From Patiria miniata (lineage: Eukaryota; Echinodermata; Asteroidea; Valvatida; Asterinidae): a stretch of DNA of 64,000 nucleotides. The notes under the pieces are model-generated. The model had not been told where the DNA came from, did not search any database, and was given only the letters and a program-made list of their open reading frames with translations. The DNA lies in NCBI RefSeq assembly GCF_015706575.1, contig NW_024037072.1, positions 1,121,001 to 1,185,000 of the forward strand, given 5' to 3'. Shown piece after piece: positions 1 to 10,341 of the stretch (within the stretch, counting starts at the first letter, position 1; every line of letters starts with the position of its first letter). Made by a program: the position numbers and the translations under genes.

Positions 1-56
1 GGGCATGACTTTGACCTCAACATGGCAAATTATCCAAGCTGCCCATGACCTCTTAC

Positions 57-2016
57 CTTTGACCCATTCAGGATGTAATGGTCACCATCTCGTCGTGCTG
101 TGGTTGATAAGGACCCAGCATCGCTACCACTGCCAGGCTCCGTCAGACAGTAGGAGGCAAGCTTCTCCATAGAGCACAATGCAGGGAGAACAGCGTGTCT
201 CTGGTTGCTATTACCAAACTCATCAACCATCCAGCAACACATACTGTGATCATGTGATCATTTGACGAAGACAAAAAAAGACAAAATAAGAGAGTGCTCT
301 AACACTAACAGGGGGTGGGGGAGGAGTGGAGGGGAGATTTCTCCTGTCCACTTTGCTATATCATCGCTGTGCATTTTAACAAGTTTGTAGACTGATGTCT
401 TGCATTTGCACAAAATGTTAAATTTTCAACGCTGGGTGTCGAAGAACTTGTTTGATTTCCATTAACAGTGTTTTAAGGGGAAACACATTCATTCACATTA
501 GAGTAACTACCAGGGCGTGCTGGGTGAAGTTCTGAAGGGCGCTATTTATTGAAACGGGAGTACCGGAGCACCGACAGCTTAAATTCGCTATACCAAACGA
601 TCACTATTACAAACAATTTCTGTGGATCCCTCGATGTTCATTATCACGGCGTTTCACTGTATAAGTCTTGCGTGGTAATAATCAGAATGGAAAGTTGTGC
701 CAATGAGGGCAGCAAACAGGAACAGCCTGTTTGCTTATATCATGAATGAATGTGAGATGAAAGATGACAAAGTCATCACTCGTGTAATTTGTTGATCTGT
801 CTGAGAAGACAATCGTTCCCATATCACATACTTATAAAAAAACTTTACGATAAATTTAATCCCATTTAATAAAAAATCATCCCTTTAATTTGTACCAGCA
901 AATATTGTTTTTGTGTCATGTATTACATGTACATGGGTCTGTCATCTTACTTATGGATGCTCATGTAAGCTGTGGTACTGACACAGCCCTGGGATAGGGC
1001 TTCAAATATAACAGAGGAATCCAGACGTGTCAGTCCTGAACCTCCGACGTCTTCTCCAACGACGATGCCTCCAAATCCAAGACTGCCTGCCTTGCGCAGA
1101 ATGTCCACGGGAAATATCTCCTGAGTGGGAGAGGGTGGGTGGGGGAAGAGAGGGGGAGGGGGGAGAGGCAATATCGATAATTTTCTCACTTGTCAGAACT
1201 TGTTCATAGGCTTGGGCCATAAATCAAGTGTAATGACCCACAATAGCTTGGGTCATAAATCAAGTGTAATGATGCACAATTTATTTTAGATTTCCTTGAG
1301 TCATAGATTTTGGGGAAAAGCAAGGCTGAGAATACATATCATTGAACATTCATCCAAACTCTTATATGCCCCTTTCATTTACATACATGTAGCAAACACT
1401 TTTGCAAAAGCTGTTGTCTGCCAGGTATGTGTGTGTTGCATGTCAGAGAGGCATAGGAAAGTTGATCTTGGCCTGGCGATGTTTTACTGATTGACAAAAT
1501 GTTGTCCACACACTTCCTAGTTCCTACCACTGTACGCTGTCAATTTCTGGAGGTGCTTCTCATACTTTGTAAACCCTATAGGTGCATCTGATGTTTGTAA
1601 AATAAACTGGAAGTCACATACGTGTAGTGTGAGTACAAAGTTCCCTTTTTAAAGTTTTGGTTTTATTTCAGTGCTCAGAAAACTTATTTCATGAATTTTG
1701 ATTTATTCTGTTTAAGCGTTTTAACCAGTAAATGCCAAATTGTTAGGAACAACTCTTGTAGAAAATGTTGCGTGAAGACATACATGTGTAGCATTTCAGA
1801 GACTGATTCAATTTTGCAAGTTTACTTCACAGCCTGGGAATAACAAAATTATGGAATTCAAATGAAATTCCAAGTCGACAAAGCCACTTCATATCCACAC
1901 TGATAAAAGCTGTACCTCTTCATCCCATTGTCTCATGTAGGGTGCCATTTCTTGCTTTGCAAAATTGAGGGCTACTGACTGGAAGCTTTTCTGTTCTTCC
2001 GTCAGACCTGCAGCAG
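57..2016 (-). CDS. ACAD8: Acyl-CoA dehydrogenase, ACAD8-like, three internal exons (partial gene)
   Basis: Seen: three minus-strand exons with consensus splice sites and matching phases, at 1916-2016, 951-1120 and 57-243. They read [18 protein letters not shown] then [12 protein letters not shown], next [17 protein letters not shown] and [18 protein letters not shown], then [12 protein letters not shown] and [16 protein letters not shown]. The [10 protein letters not shown] stretch is the first acyl-CoA dehydrogenase signature, near the FAD and substrate site. An Asn codon (AA+T) is rebuilt exactly across the 951/243 junction. Known: this pattern fits ACAD8, the mitochondrial flavoenzyme that oxidises isobutyryl-CoA in valine catabolism; a related short/branched-chain ACAD is the alternative. 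The first exon with the mitochondrial targeting peptide was not found beyond 2016, and the catalytic C-terminal half lies outside the window below position 57. Introns are 707 and 795 bases. Confidence 0.88.
244..950 (-). other. ACAD8 intron
   Basis: Intron between the second and third visible ACAD8 exons. It begins GTAAG on the minus strand at 950 and ends CAG at 244. I see no gene or repeat in it beyond a purine-rich run near 308-335. The 66-residue plus-strand open frame at 549-749 has no recognisable motif and is taken as chance. Confidence 0.75.
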
Positions 2017-2155
2017 CTATTAGAATAAAAATAAATAGGATTAATGAAAAGTTCTAACTTCCCCTTCACTCAAGCATTGCTATATAGGGCTGTCTGTTTT
2101 TGAATAAATTCGTATTTGATTACTCCAAACTGCGTTTGACCAAATATTCGGATAA

Positions 2156-2424
2156 GGCCAAAACAAAAAGAGAGTAGTTCTGCTTCAGATTACATGACAT
2201 TTGGAAATAGGGTAGGTACATGTAGGTAAGGATTAATTTTTTTGGCAATTTTTTGGTGTACACCATATGGAGGTGTCTCCGTGAAGTCAAGGGTAAAAGG
2301 TAGTAGGCCTAATTGATGCTTTTCAGGTTTTTGTTTCCTCATTTTCCCCCCAAAAAACTAGAGTAGGGGCTGTCAAAATAGGGTAAAAAGGGTAACCGGA
2401 AGCAGAACTACTTTTTTTTGGGCC
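2156..2424. mobile_element. Harbinger-like MITE with TAA target duplication
   Basis: Terminal inverted repeats of about 25-30 bases: the left end starts GGCCAAAACAAAAAGAG and continues GTAGTTCTGCTTC; the right end is GAAGCAGAACTAC followed by a T-run and GGGCC. The three bases outside each end are TAA (2153-2155 and 2425-2427). A 3-bp TWA duplication with GC-rich ends is typical of PIF/Harbinger elements (family knowledge). The interior of about 270 bases has no coding capacity, so it is non-autonomous. The ends resemble the elements at 58091 and 59735. Confidence 0.75.
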
Positions 2425-2664
2425 TAATTTAAACCTGCCAGCTGCAACTGCATTCTGCGCCAGTAAATAGTTGAACAAAGAGCGCGCCGAGTATGAACCG
2501 GGCTTTATGATGCTTTAAAGACCTACTGCGTGAAGTTATTTTCATTTGGGAATCTCTGTTGTGAGAAGCCCTACTGCATTTTTGTCCATAAATTAAAAAG
2601 ACTTAAGAGCGCCACCCCCGTCACCAGCAGCAGTAATTGTCTCATCTCATCTCCATTTCCGTAG

Positions 2665-2815
2665 GTTCAGTCAGCAAATATCCTATCGGATACATCAATG
2701 ATTGCTAACTTGCACAATGCGTGTGGAAATAGACTAGCTCCAAACGTTGTATTATTAGAGATTACTGACATGTTGAATGCAGCTAAAGTTGCACTGTTCA
2801 CAGCAGGCAAGGAAA
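2665..2815 (+). CDS. Possible internal exon of an unrecognised plus-strand gene
   Basis: Seen: a pyrimidine-rich tract ending CCGTAG, then 151 bases open in one frame, then a strong donor GTGAGT. The frame reads VQSANILSDTSMIANLHNAC, continuing GNRLAPNVVLLEITDMLNAA and KVALFTAGKE. The composition (helix-favouring, well-spaced hydrophobics, no low complexity) looks like real protein. I do not recognise the family; an alpha-helical bundle protein is a guess. No neighbouring exon was found on the same strand. It could be a lone exon of a long gene, a retained fragment of a broken gene, or chance. Confidence 0.4.
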
Positions 2816-3343
2816 GTGAGTTCCAGTGTTATTTTTGATGTAGCCTAACGTGGTGGGGCCCCCAACGTGGCGCACTTTGATATTTCACCAGTAGCGCCCT
2901 AGCGAGAGCAAAAGTTTTTTAACTGAAATTTCACAGAAAGTGAAATTTCATCAAGTTCTAAACACTTCCGTTCATAAATTACGAGTTTATCTTCCCGTTA
3001 CAAAGTTAGAAGCAAAATTTATTTCGTTGTCATTTTCCGATTTAATTTCGAAGTGCACAGTGAACCCTTTGAAAATGTCCCCCCAAAAATAGAAAATAAT
3101 TTGCTGATAAACTTCTTGTTGGGTATGTAAGTAGAGATAATAATTGTTTATCAGAATTTATCAACTTTACATAAATTCTTAAATGTTAATTTGGATTTTT
3201 TTAAAGATTTATTCAAGTGCGCCACGTTGGGGGAACACTCAGCCAATTTGTGCCCAATTTCCGGACACCACCGTTTTTTAATTTCGGATTTAATTTCGTG
3301 AAACTGAAATTGTTCACAGAGATAAATTGCAAGCATTAATTAA

Positions 3344-3914
3344 CGGCAGTGTATATTTTGCCGGAGACGGCAAACCTTTAGTAAACGTTAGTTTGCCGGA
3401 TATGCACTGAACATGCGCAGTTACTGTTTTTTTGTACTTAAAAAACATTTTCTGGTGACAAGTTTTAGTCTGGCTCCTTTTTTGCCAAAATTATCGTTGT
3501 TACCTCGTATTCACAAGATGGGATTCAGACCATTTTATAATTTCGGACTTTATTTCCCTTTAAAAAAAAATCCTCCAGAGCCACAAATCTGAAAAAGAAA
3601 ATGTAATACTCTGCAAAAAATGTTTGGGACATGTTAAAATAATAAAAGAAGAATATTCTTATTTATTTGGGGATGAGAAAATAAACTTAAAAATGTGATG
3701 CGGTCGGATTCGAACGCGGTCATCCCGCTTACTAGAGCCTTTGCTTAACCACTACACCAAACGTGCTACATAACGTTTGATGGGAATTTAATACATCTTA
3801 TAAATCAGCCCCATTTTAAAGAGTACAGCGCCCTCTGTTGATATGGATTGCCGCCAGCAAACCTTTAGTAATCGTTAGTTTGCCGTCATTACCTCCGGCA
3901 AAATATCCACTATC
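3344..3914. mobile_element. Inverted-repeat element flanked by TTAATTAA, carrying a tRNA-like segment
   Basis: The ends form an inverted repeat (left GTGTATATTTTGCCGGAG, right its near reverse complement CCGGCAAAATATCCAC). Next to each end lies a small hairpin built from CGGCAAAC and GTTTGCCG. The eight bases outside both ends are identical, TTAATTAA at 3336-3343 and 3915-3922, as expected of an 8-bp target duplication. A degenerate tRNA-like segment sits inside on the minus strand. No transposase reading frame is present. Confidence 0.65.
3698..3766 (-). repeat. Degenerate tRNA-like sequence
   Basis: On the minus strand there is an A-box-like TGGTGTAGTGGTTAAGC and a B-box-like GTTCGAATCC at tRNA spacing. 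The acceptor and T stems do not pair properly, so a functional tRNA is unlikely. A tRNA-derived SINE head or tRNA pseudogene inside the 3344-3914 element fits better. Confidence 0.45.
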
Positions 3915-4069
3915 TTAATTAACAAGGTCAATGTATTTTTTCACTGAATGAATTTGAAGTTTGTCAACAAAGAAGTTTGGCAACACTGATGAGGAAAGTT
4001 GGGGTATTATGTCGAAGAGTGCCACGTTAGGGAACACCATAAATAATAACATTAACAGTTGAGAATTAA

Positions 4070-4470
4070 TTGTCTTTGTCTTTGAAACAAACACAAACTA
4101 GTGAAATATCTCCACTTGGCACTTGTCATGCTTGTGGTCATCCGATTTCAAAAATTCGAAAGTCTTTAATTTGTGAAAGCCAGCCTAACATCTTGAAATT
4201 AAACCCAGGTTCAATAATAACAGCCAGGAAAAAAATCACCGAAAGCGCCCAATTATCACATAAAACAATGTGTCCGGAAACTGGACAACACTGTGGTAGT
4301 TCAGTTTATGCCAACTTACGATCGATGCTGATACATCTTACTGCTGCTGCTGCACGTGCCGGCACGGTTGGAGATATGAGAAGCTTCCGTTGGTTCCATG
4401 AAATCTTGGGAAGATTTTGAACAAGAGGCCGTAATTTATTGCAAAGTGCCATCGCCATCGATCATGATTT
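4070..4470 (+). repeat. Unclassified sequence shared with 45.88-46.01 kb
   Basis: An open frame at 4070-4420 reads through a C-x2-C pair (GTCHACGHPISKIR) and SFRWFHEILGRF. Part of it (about 4365-4470) matches 45884-46000 on the same strand at roughly 70 percent by eye. Outside that shared stretch the second copy does not hold a comparable frame, so I treat this as old duplicated or repetitive DNA and not as a gene. No domain is claimed. Confidence 0.4.
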
Positions 4471-4601
4471 ACACTCCATGCTCCTGAACGTCTTCCGAAT
4501 TCTACGGTGGCTCCTATTCGTCACTTCGTTACGCAAGTTAATTTTTTTATGCCGTTATTTGGCCGTTATATCGCCATACTATTGGGTTATATCGCTGTAT
4601 C

Positions 4602-5720
4602 AACTCGTACCCGAGTTAACTCGTACCCGAGTCAACTCGTACTCGAGTCAACTCGTACCCGGGTCAACTCGTACCCAAGTTAACTCGTACCCGGGTTAAC
4701 TCGTACCCAGGTTAACTCGTACCCGAGTCAACTCGATAAAAAACGATAAAGGAAAATGTTGGCTCGTTTCATTCAGAGATGCTCTTTCCATAAGTTTTAG
4801 GGGACCAATTTGTTAGTTGATCCTTGGGTGTAAAAGATTGTTTGACATTAGCAAATTGTAATTCAAGTGCAAGAGAAAGTTTTATCTTAAACAAAACTGA
4901 GCTAATCGGGTATCGTCCTCAAAACTTGACATCCGATTCGATTCATCATGAACTGTGTGACAGACCATCCGATCGATCGGTTTGAGCAGCAGAAAATGGT
5001 TCATCGGAAAACCACAAGATCATCTGTAATATAAAAATAAAATAAAGTGATAAAAGCATGCATACTTTGGGTAGAACATTTATTTGAAGTATGAAAATTA
5101 GCCCTGTATTAAATATGTACAACTACAACTTACACAAATGACCAAGGCCTAATGCCGTTGAAAAACAGCGAAGGTTCCGACACTAACAACGCGACGGCAA
5201 CACCGTTCACGCACAACCACTTTGACCGGCGAGTGTGCGCACAGGCACGGCAAAAAGGATATCATCGTGCACGGTACGACCACGTTGGCCAATGAGTGCC
5301 TGCACAGGCCCGGCAAAAACGATGTCACCGTGCGCGGACGACCACGTTGGCCGATGAGTGCGCGCACAGGCCCGGCAAAAACGATATCACCGTGCACGGT
5401 ACGACCACGTGGACCGGCGAGTGCGCGCACAGGCCCGGCAAAAACGATGTCACCCTGCACGGACAACCGGCCATATCATATCCCTCCGATCTTCCGTTCG
5501 TTTCACTGATTTTTTTTCTTCGAAAATAGGCAACTATTTTGAGCTGTGGGTACGAGTCAACTCGGGTACGAGTCAAATCAGGTACGACTTGACTCGGGTA
5601 CGAGTTGACTGGGGTACGACTTGACTCGGGTACGACCTAACTCGGGTACGACTTGACTGGGGAGTCAATTTTGGGGTACGAGTTGACTCGGGTACGAGTT
5701 AACTCGGGTACGAGTTGACC
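4602..5720. mobile_element. Foldback-type element with minisatellite arms
   Basis: The left arm (4602-4737) is about eight copies of a 16-base unit, AACTCGTACCCGAGTC and variants. The right arm (about 5549-5720) is a degenerate array of the same unit in inverse orientation (GGGTACGAGTTGACTC). Between them, 5225-5470 holds four copies of a 62-63-base unit containing GCACAGGCCCGGCAAAAACG. Inverted arrays around a unique core are the hallmark of foldback elements. The open frames in the 62-base array arise from the repeat and are not genes. A relative lies at 49.89-50.22 kb. Confidence 0.65.
5225..5470. repeat. Tandem 62-63-base repeat, four copies
   Basis: Copies begin near 5225, 5292, 5354 and 5417. 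Each carries GCACAGGC[AC]CGGCAAAAA followed by CGTGCACGGTACGACCACG or a variant. They are open in several frames on both strands, which explains the short predicted proteins there. The array is the core of the foldback element at 4602-5720. Confidence 0.75.
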
Positions 5721-6421
5721 CATTTCCATCATCTCGCCGTATCTAAGCCGTATTGTAATGTGTCGCCGTATTTTATTGTGTTATATCACATCACCGTGCA
5801 GTCCTATAAAATTCCAACTCGGTGATAAGTAGGGGGTTTCCACGGGAGCGTACATTAGAGTCCGCACAATTTTTTTTTTTTTTTTGGCATTTTCCTGTCA
5901 TTAATTTTTATTTTTGAACCTTAAAAGTCAATATTCCGATGGGTGCCACTTTGGCATCCTTGAACAATTTTTTTTTATTTAATGAATAAATATGCAAATT
6001 AGCTACCGCCTTAAAATACAAGACTTTCTTCAGGATCTCTTCATGCACCAATCAAAATGTCTAGACCATGACATTTGTTTGGGGTCAACGAATTCATTAA
6101 TGTCATTTTGACAATGACAGTTCGTGCAATTTATGCGTGATAATTATGCAAATTAGCAGTACTAATTGTGCGAGTGCGAAGCCTAAACGGCGCGGGGTTC
6201 GGGCCCGCTTAAAGGCCCCTTAAAAAGATTAGATTTTAGGCGCCCTGCGTTGCGATCTGAGGCAATTTCTGACGACTGCCAAAGTTTTAGCACAAGATCA
6301 TCATTTAAACATCCTTTTCGAGTTTGGAGTCATTAAATCAGCTATTCTGGGCTATAGAATCAAATGTAGGCTACATATTTTTATTCAAGGACGAAAATCG
6401 TTGGGGAACGACATCAGTCCC

Positions 6422-7333
6422 CTATGGTGGCCCTGAAGGGACATCGCATATCGCAAACGTGTGCGCATACGTATGCGATGTCGCGAAATTTATCGCGAAT
6501 GTGTGCGCACACGTATGCGATGTCGCAAAATTTATCGCGAATATGTGCGCACACGTATGCGATGTCGCGAAATTTATCGCGAATATATGCGCACACGTAT
6601 GCGATGTCGTGAAATTAATCGCGAATATGTGTGCACACGTATGCGATGTCGTGAAACAATTCGCGAATATGTGCGCACACGTATGCGACTTTGTTTGCAA
6701 TGTCGTGAATTTTATTGCATACCTTGTCGCATACCTTTCAGTAAAATTCCTAATGAACTGGGGAGTTGTAGCAGCTAGTCTGGAATCTAAACGTACTGTT
6801 ACATATAAATAGGGTCTAACTAACTTTGAAACTTGCGCGTGCAAATTTCAAAGTTGCGCAAGTAGCAAGTTTGCGCTCAACAGTACTAGTAGTAACGATT
6901 GCACGAGGAACAGCGTGCGCGCGAAGGTTTATTAGTCAGACCCTATTTATATCTAACAGTACGTCTAGATTCCAGACTAGCTGCTACAACTCCCCAGTTC
7001 ATTAGGAATTTTACTGAAAGGTATGCGACAAGGTATGCCATAAAATTCACGACATTGCAAACAAATTCGCATACGTGTGCGCACATATTCGCGAATTGTT
7101 TCACGACATCGCATACGTGTGCGCACATATTCGCGATTAATTTCACGACATCGCATACGTGTGCGCATATATTCGCGATAAATTTCGCGACATCGCATAC
7201 GTGTGCGCACATATTCGCGATAAATTTTGCGACATCGCATACGTGTGCGCACACATTCGCGATAAATTTCGCGACATCGCATACGTATGCGCACACGTTT
7301 GCGATATGCGATGTCCCTTCAGGGCCACCATAG
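6422..7333. mobile_element. Large foldback palindrome with 42-base tandem repeats in both arms
   Basis: The left arm 6422-6826 is almost the exact reverse complement of the right arm 6930-7333; the spacer is about 103 bases. The outer ends read CTATGGTGGCCCTGAAGGGA and its complement. Each arm holds five to six copies of a 42-base unit around GCGCACACGTATGCGATGTC and GCGAAATTTATCGCGAAT. Because 42 is a multiple of three, all frames stay open and give repetitive 14-residue peptides (IANVCAHVCDVAKF) that should not be read as proteins. It could extrude as a cruciform or transcribe a long hairpin RNA. Confidence 0.85.
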
Positions 7334-10300
7334 TCCCCCGTTCCCGGATCCCACCCCACCGATCGACGCCCATGGTTGGCACCGTGCTTCAGAACGACAG
7401 ACTTTACACGCACATTTTTTTTACGTAGGGCCAATGCATACATGCTGTACAGCGTCAGTTGGTGAAATCGAAAATTCTGAGAGAGACCATGACAGTAATT
7501 TAAAAAAAAAAAAACTTTTCTCTGCGCGTGTGGGTAGGCCTATGTGTTTTATGGCACACTGCGGTATTTTCGTAGGCACTCGCCGTAGGCACAGTGCCTA
7601 CTGTGCCTATTGGGTAATCCGGGCCTGTTATAACGGCAATAAAGCGCAATGTTACGGCGATATTACGTAATAAAATACGGCGATATAACACCTCATTAAT
7701 TTTATATTAGGCTTCCAGTGGTAAAAATAAATCATCGTATTGTATGCTTTCGTAAAAAGTACCCGGATGACTGCAATATTATGTAAATAAAGTACCCGGC
7801 AGTCAATTCAACCAGTCAAAAGAGCATAGAAAAAATGTTGAAAAGACATGAATCTTGGACTGAGAAACATTTTAAATTTTGTAAGAAAATATTTGGAAAA
7901 TGCACTCAACCCTCCATAGACTTTGTACACTGACAAGTAAAGAAGCGGCGTCAGGATACTACATTGTTTCCTCAGTAATTTAAACTGTGCCGTCAATGAA
8001 ACAATATTTGCCAAATTATAGACCTACGTTTTCTCCAGAGAAAAAAAATCGATACATTTCAAAGATATCCCGTTTCTAAAAAGTATACTTTCAAGTATCA
8101 GGTGTCTGTGATCGGATTCGGCGCGGCCATGATAGCATACCCTGTATATCTAGTCATTAATTTTTTAAATGCGTGTACATAAGAACAGTACATTAACTCA
8201 GTTCAATTTTTAATGGGCAGAGATTAAATACTAGGAAAATTCAATAAGCTACACGCACATGAGTCTGTTTTCTTTTCATCAGTTTCAAACGAGCTAATTA
8301 TTGCGAGTCTTTATTCGCTGGATAGAGGCTGATACATAATATAATATACATTAAGGGAATCTATGAAATGTTGAATTAAAATTTACCCCACAATACAATG
8401 ACATTATTCTGCCAATAAACACTATTGAAAAAAAAAATGAAAACAACGGAAACGTGCTGCTTGAAAGTTTTAATGTCAATCACTTCGAAATAAATTAACA
8501 TAGAATCACGACAAAAAGTGAATAGAATTAAATTCAAACCCTCCACCTTATTGAGTAAAATAGAATTAAATGAAATGCGGTGAATTTAATAAAACAAAAG
8601 AAATAACTTACTTCAAAATAAGAAGTTAATAAACAAAATAAACCGCACCTGAATAAGCAATGGGTCATTTATGTAATTCTTAATTACACCGGTATTGAAA
8701 AAGAGACCGTTTCCGAACTGATGCTACCATCTCCTTTCCAGGCTTACGGGATTCGTAAAATATTAAAGAGCGTCCACCAGCGTTTAATGATCCCCTTGAT
8801 TTTTTTTTGGATAAGCGGTGATTCTGGTTCGTAATGTTCACTCACTGCAAGTAATCCTGGTTCGAATCTTGTGTCCAACCCTACTGTCTATGTCTTCGAC
8901 AATTAAAACTACGTGTGAAGAAGACGAAAATTAGTTGTAACCCTATGCTCTGATTAGGGGGCCTACCCATTTCGAACACGACCTCAAAGCAAGTGCGCCA
9001 TCAAGCGTTTGATTCAACGAGCCACTTCAGGGTAGACGTTATCATGTTGGCCTAATTTAATCGTCCGTCCTTCATTATCACACGCCGTACACATACAGTA
9101 CAGATCACAAAATGCACTATGAGGTCTAGTGAATTTCGACTTAAATCGTGTTCGTCCAAAAAGCCGGAAAACCTGTCGCCTCCGTTATCCATAATGCGTT
9201 GCAGAAAAGGGCTAACCTAGTAAAACCTCTTGGTGGCGCACGTCATTGTTAGTTTTTGTCATTGGAGTTCCAGTTGCAGAGTACGGTATGTTACCAACCA
9301 AATAAGAAATTTATTAGACTTAATCCAGGGCTAGGTTAATTTTGTTTGTGAAAAAAAGAAGAAAAACAAAACAAAACAAAACAAAACACTGAGTACTACA
9401 TATAAATGAACAAAACAGACTCCCCAAAAACCCAGAGTAATCGTAACAAGTTAAATACAACAAAACAATCTTATTAAAGAGAACAAATATAATGACTGAA
9501 GCTACCTTGGCCTACCTGCTCGCGTTTTTGTGTCGGCCTCATGTTTGAAACAACATTGTATTATGTAGTGCAAGCCAAATTTACTACTCGTGGCAAAATA
9601 GGCTTTGCATTGAGCATCATTGAAAGGATCGCGCAATGATGGAAACTGCAACAAATAATTAACTTTTGAAATATGGGTGAACGTCATTTCTTTGAAATTA
9701 TCTTGAATCCATATTCTTTGTTTACATCATACCCCAAAACTCAACCTAGACTAAATTAAAGTTACCCAAATGTGAAACCTAAAACTATTCATTATGAGAA
9801 CATCCGAAACATAATTTTCAAAAAGAAAAAAACGAAACTAGGACAGATCCTGTGAGAAACTTGATCGAGAAGTTGTTACTTCGTCTGAAATCGTGAATTC
9901 CTCCGAGTTGGTTTTCAACCTCTGTTTTAGAGAAGATGAAAAAACGAGAAAAAAAACATTGAGTCTTTCAATTAGTTATCATAGAATTCGGAATGATCAT
10001 TTAACATTACCACCCGTCCTTAATAAGTACTTGTTTATAAGTATTAACTTCAGATGAGCAATAACTGATTAAGCCTGTGTTAACTGAAATAGCATGGAAT
10101 GAAGGTAATTTGTTTTTCCAGTTTTACTAAATAAGTGTAATTAAAGAGGTCAAAATGCATAAAAGAAAGTGTTTAAATTTAAACTCTTTCAATGCGTTTT
10201 ATCATGCAAAATCATGATAATACAGCTGGGGTCTAGCGAATCTGCTTCGTGTTTTCCCCTAACTTGCAATACTGTATCAGAATGGGTCGGGTATTCCGAC

Positions 10301-10341
10301 TCTACGGAGCTCAGAAAAGACGTCAAATTGAAAGACCTACC
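7334..10341. other. Intergenic DNA between the foldback element and the MAM gene 3' end
   Basis: No convincing gene. 8340-9110 and 9270-9790 are similar, on the same strand, to 46505-47010 and 48350-49330. A TTTA target at 9580-9583 is the empty counterpart of the element inserted at 48601-49118. A short B-box-like GGTTCGAATC at about 8872 has no credible A box. A (AAAAC)n run lies at 9362-9387. The 3' untranslated region of the MAM gene should lie just below 10342, but I see no clear polyadenylation signal close by. Confidence 0.6.

Noticed and set aside
5149..5624. Overlapping open frames around 5.2-5.6 kb
   Set aside because: Generated by the 62-63-base tandem repeat; no frame is favoured.
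6324..7443. Several repetitive open frames of 60-166 codons on both strands (Cys-Ala-His-Val-Cys repeats)
   Set aside because: They are by-products of a 42-base tandem repeat in a palindrome; frames mirror each other on both strands and there are no start context, introns or domain signs.
8805..8890. tRNA-like segment with GGTTCGAATC
   Set aside because: A good B-box-like decamer but no credible A box or stems.
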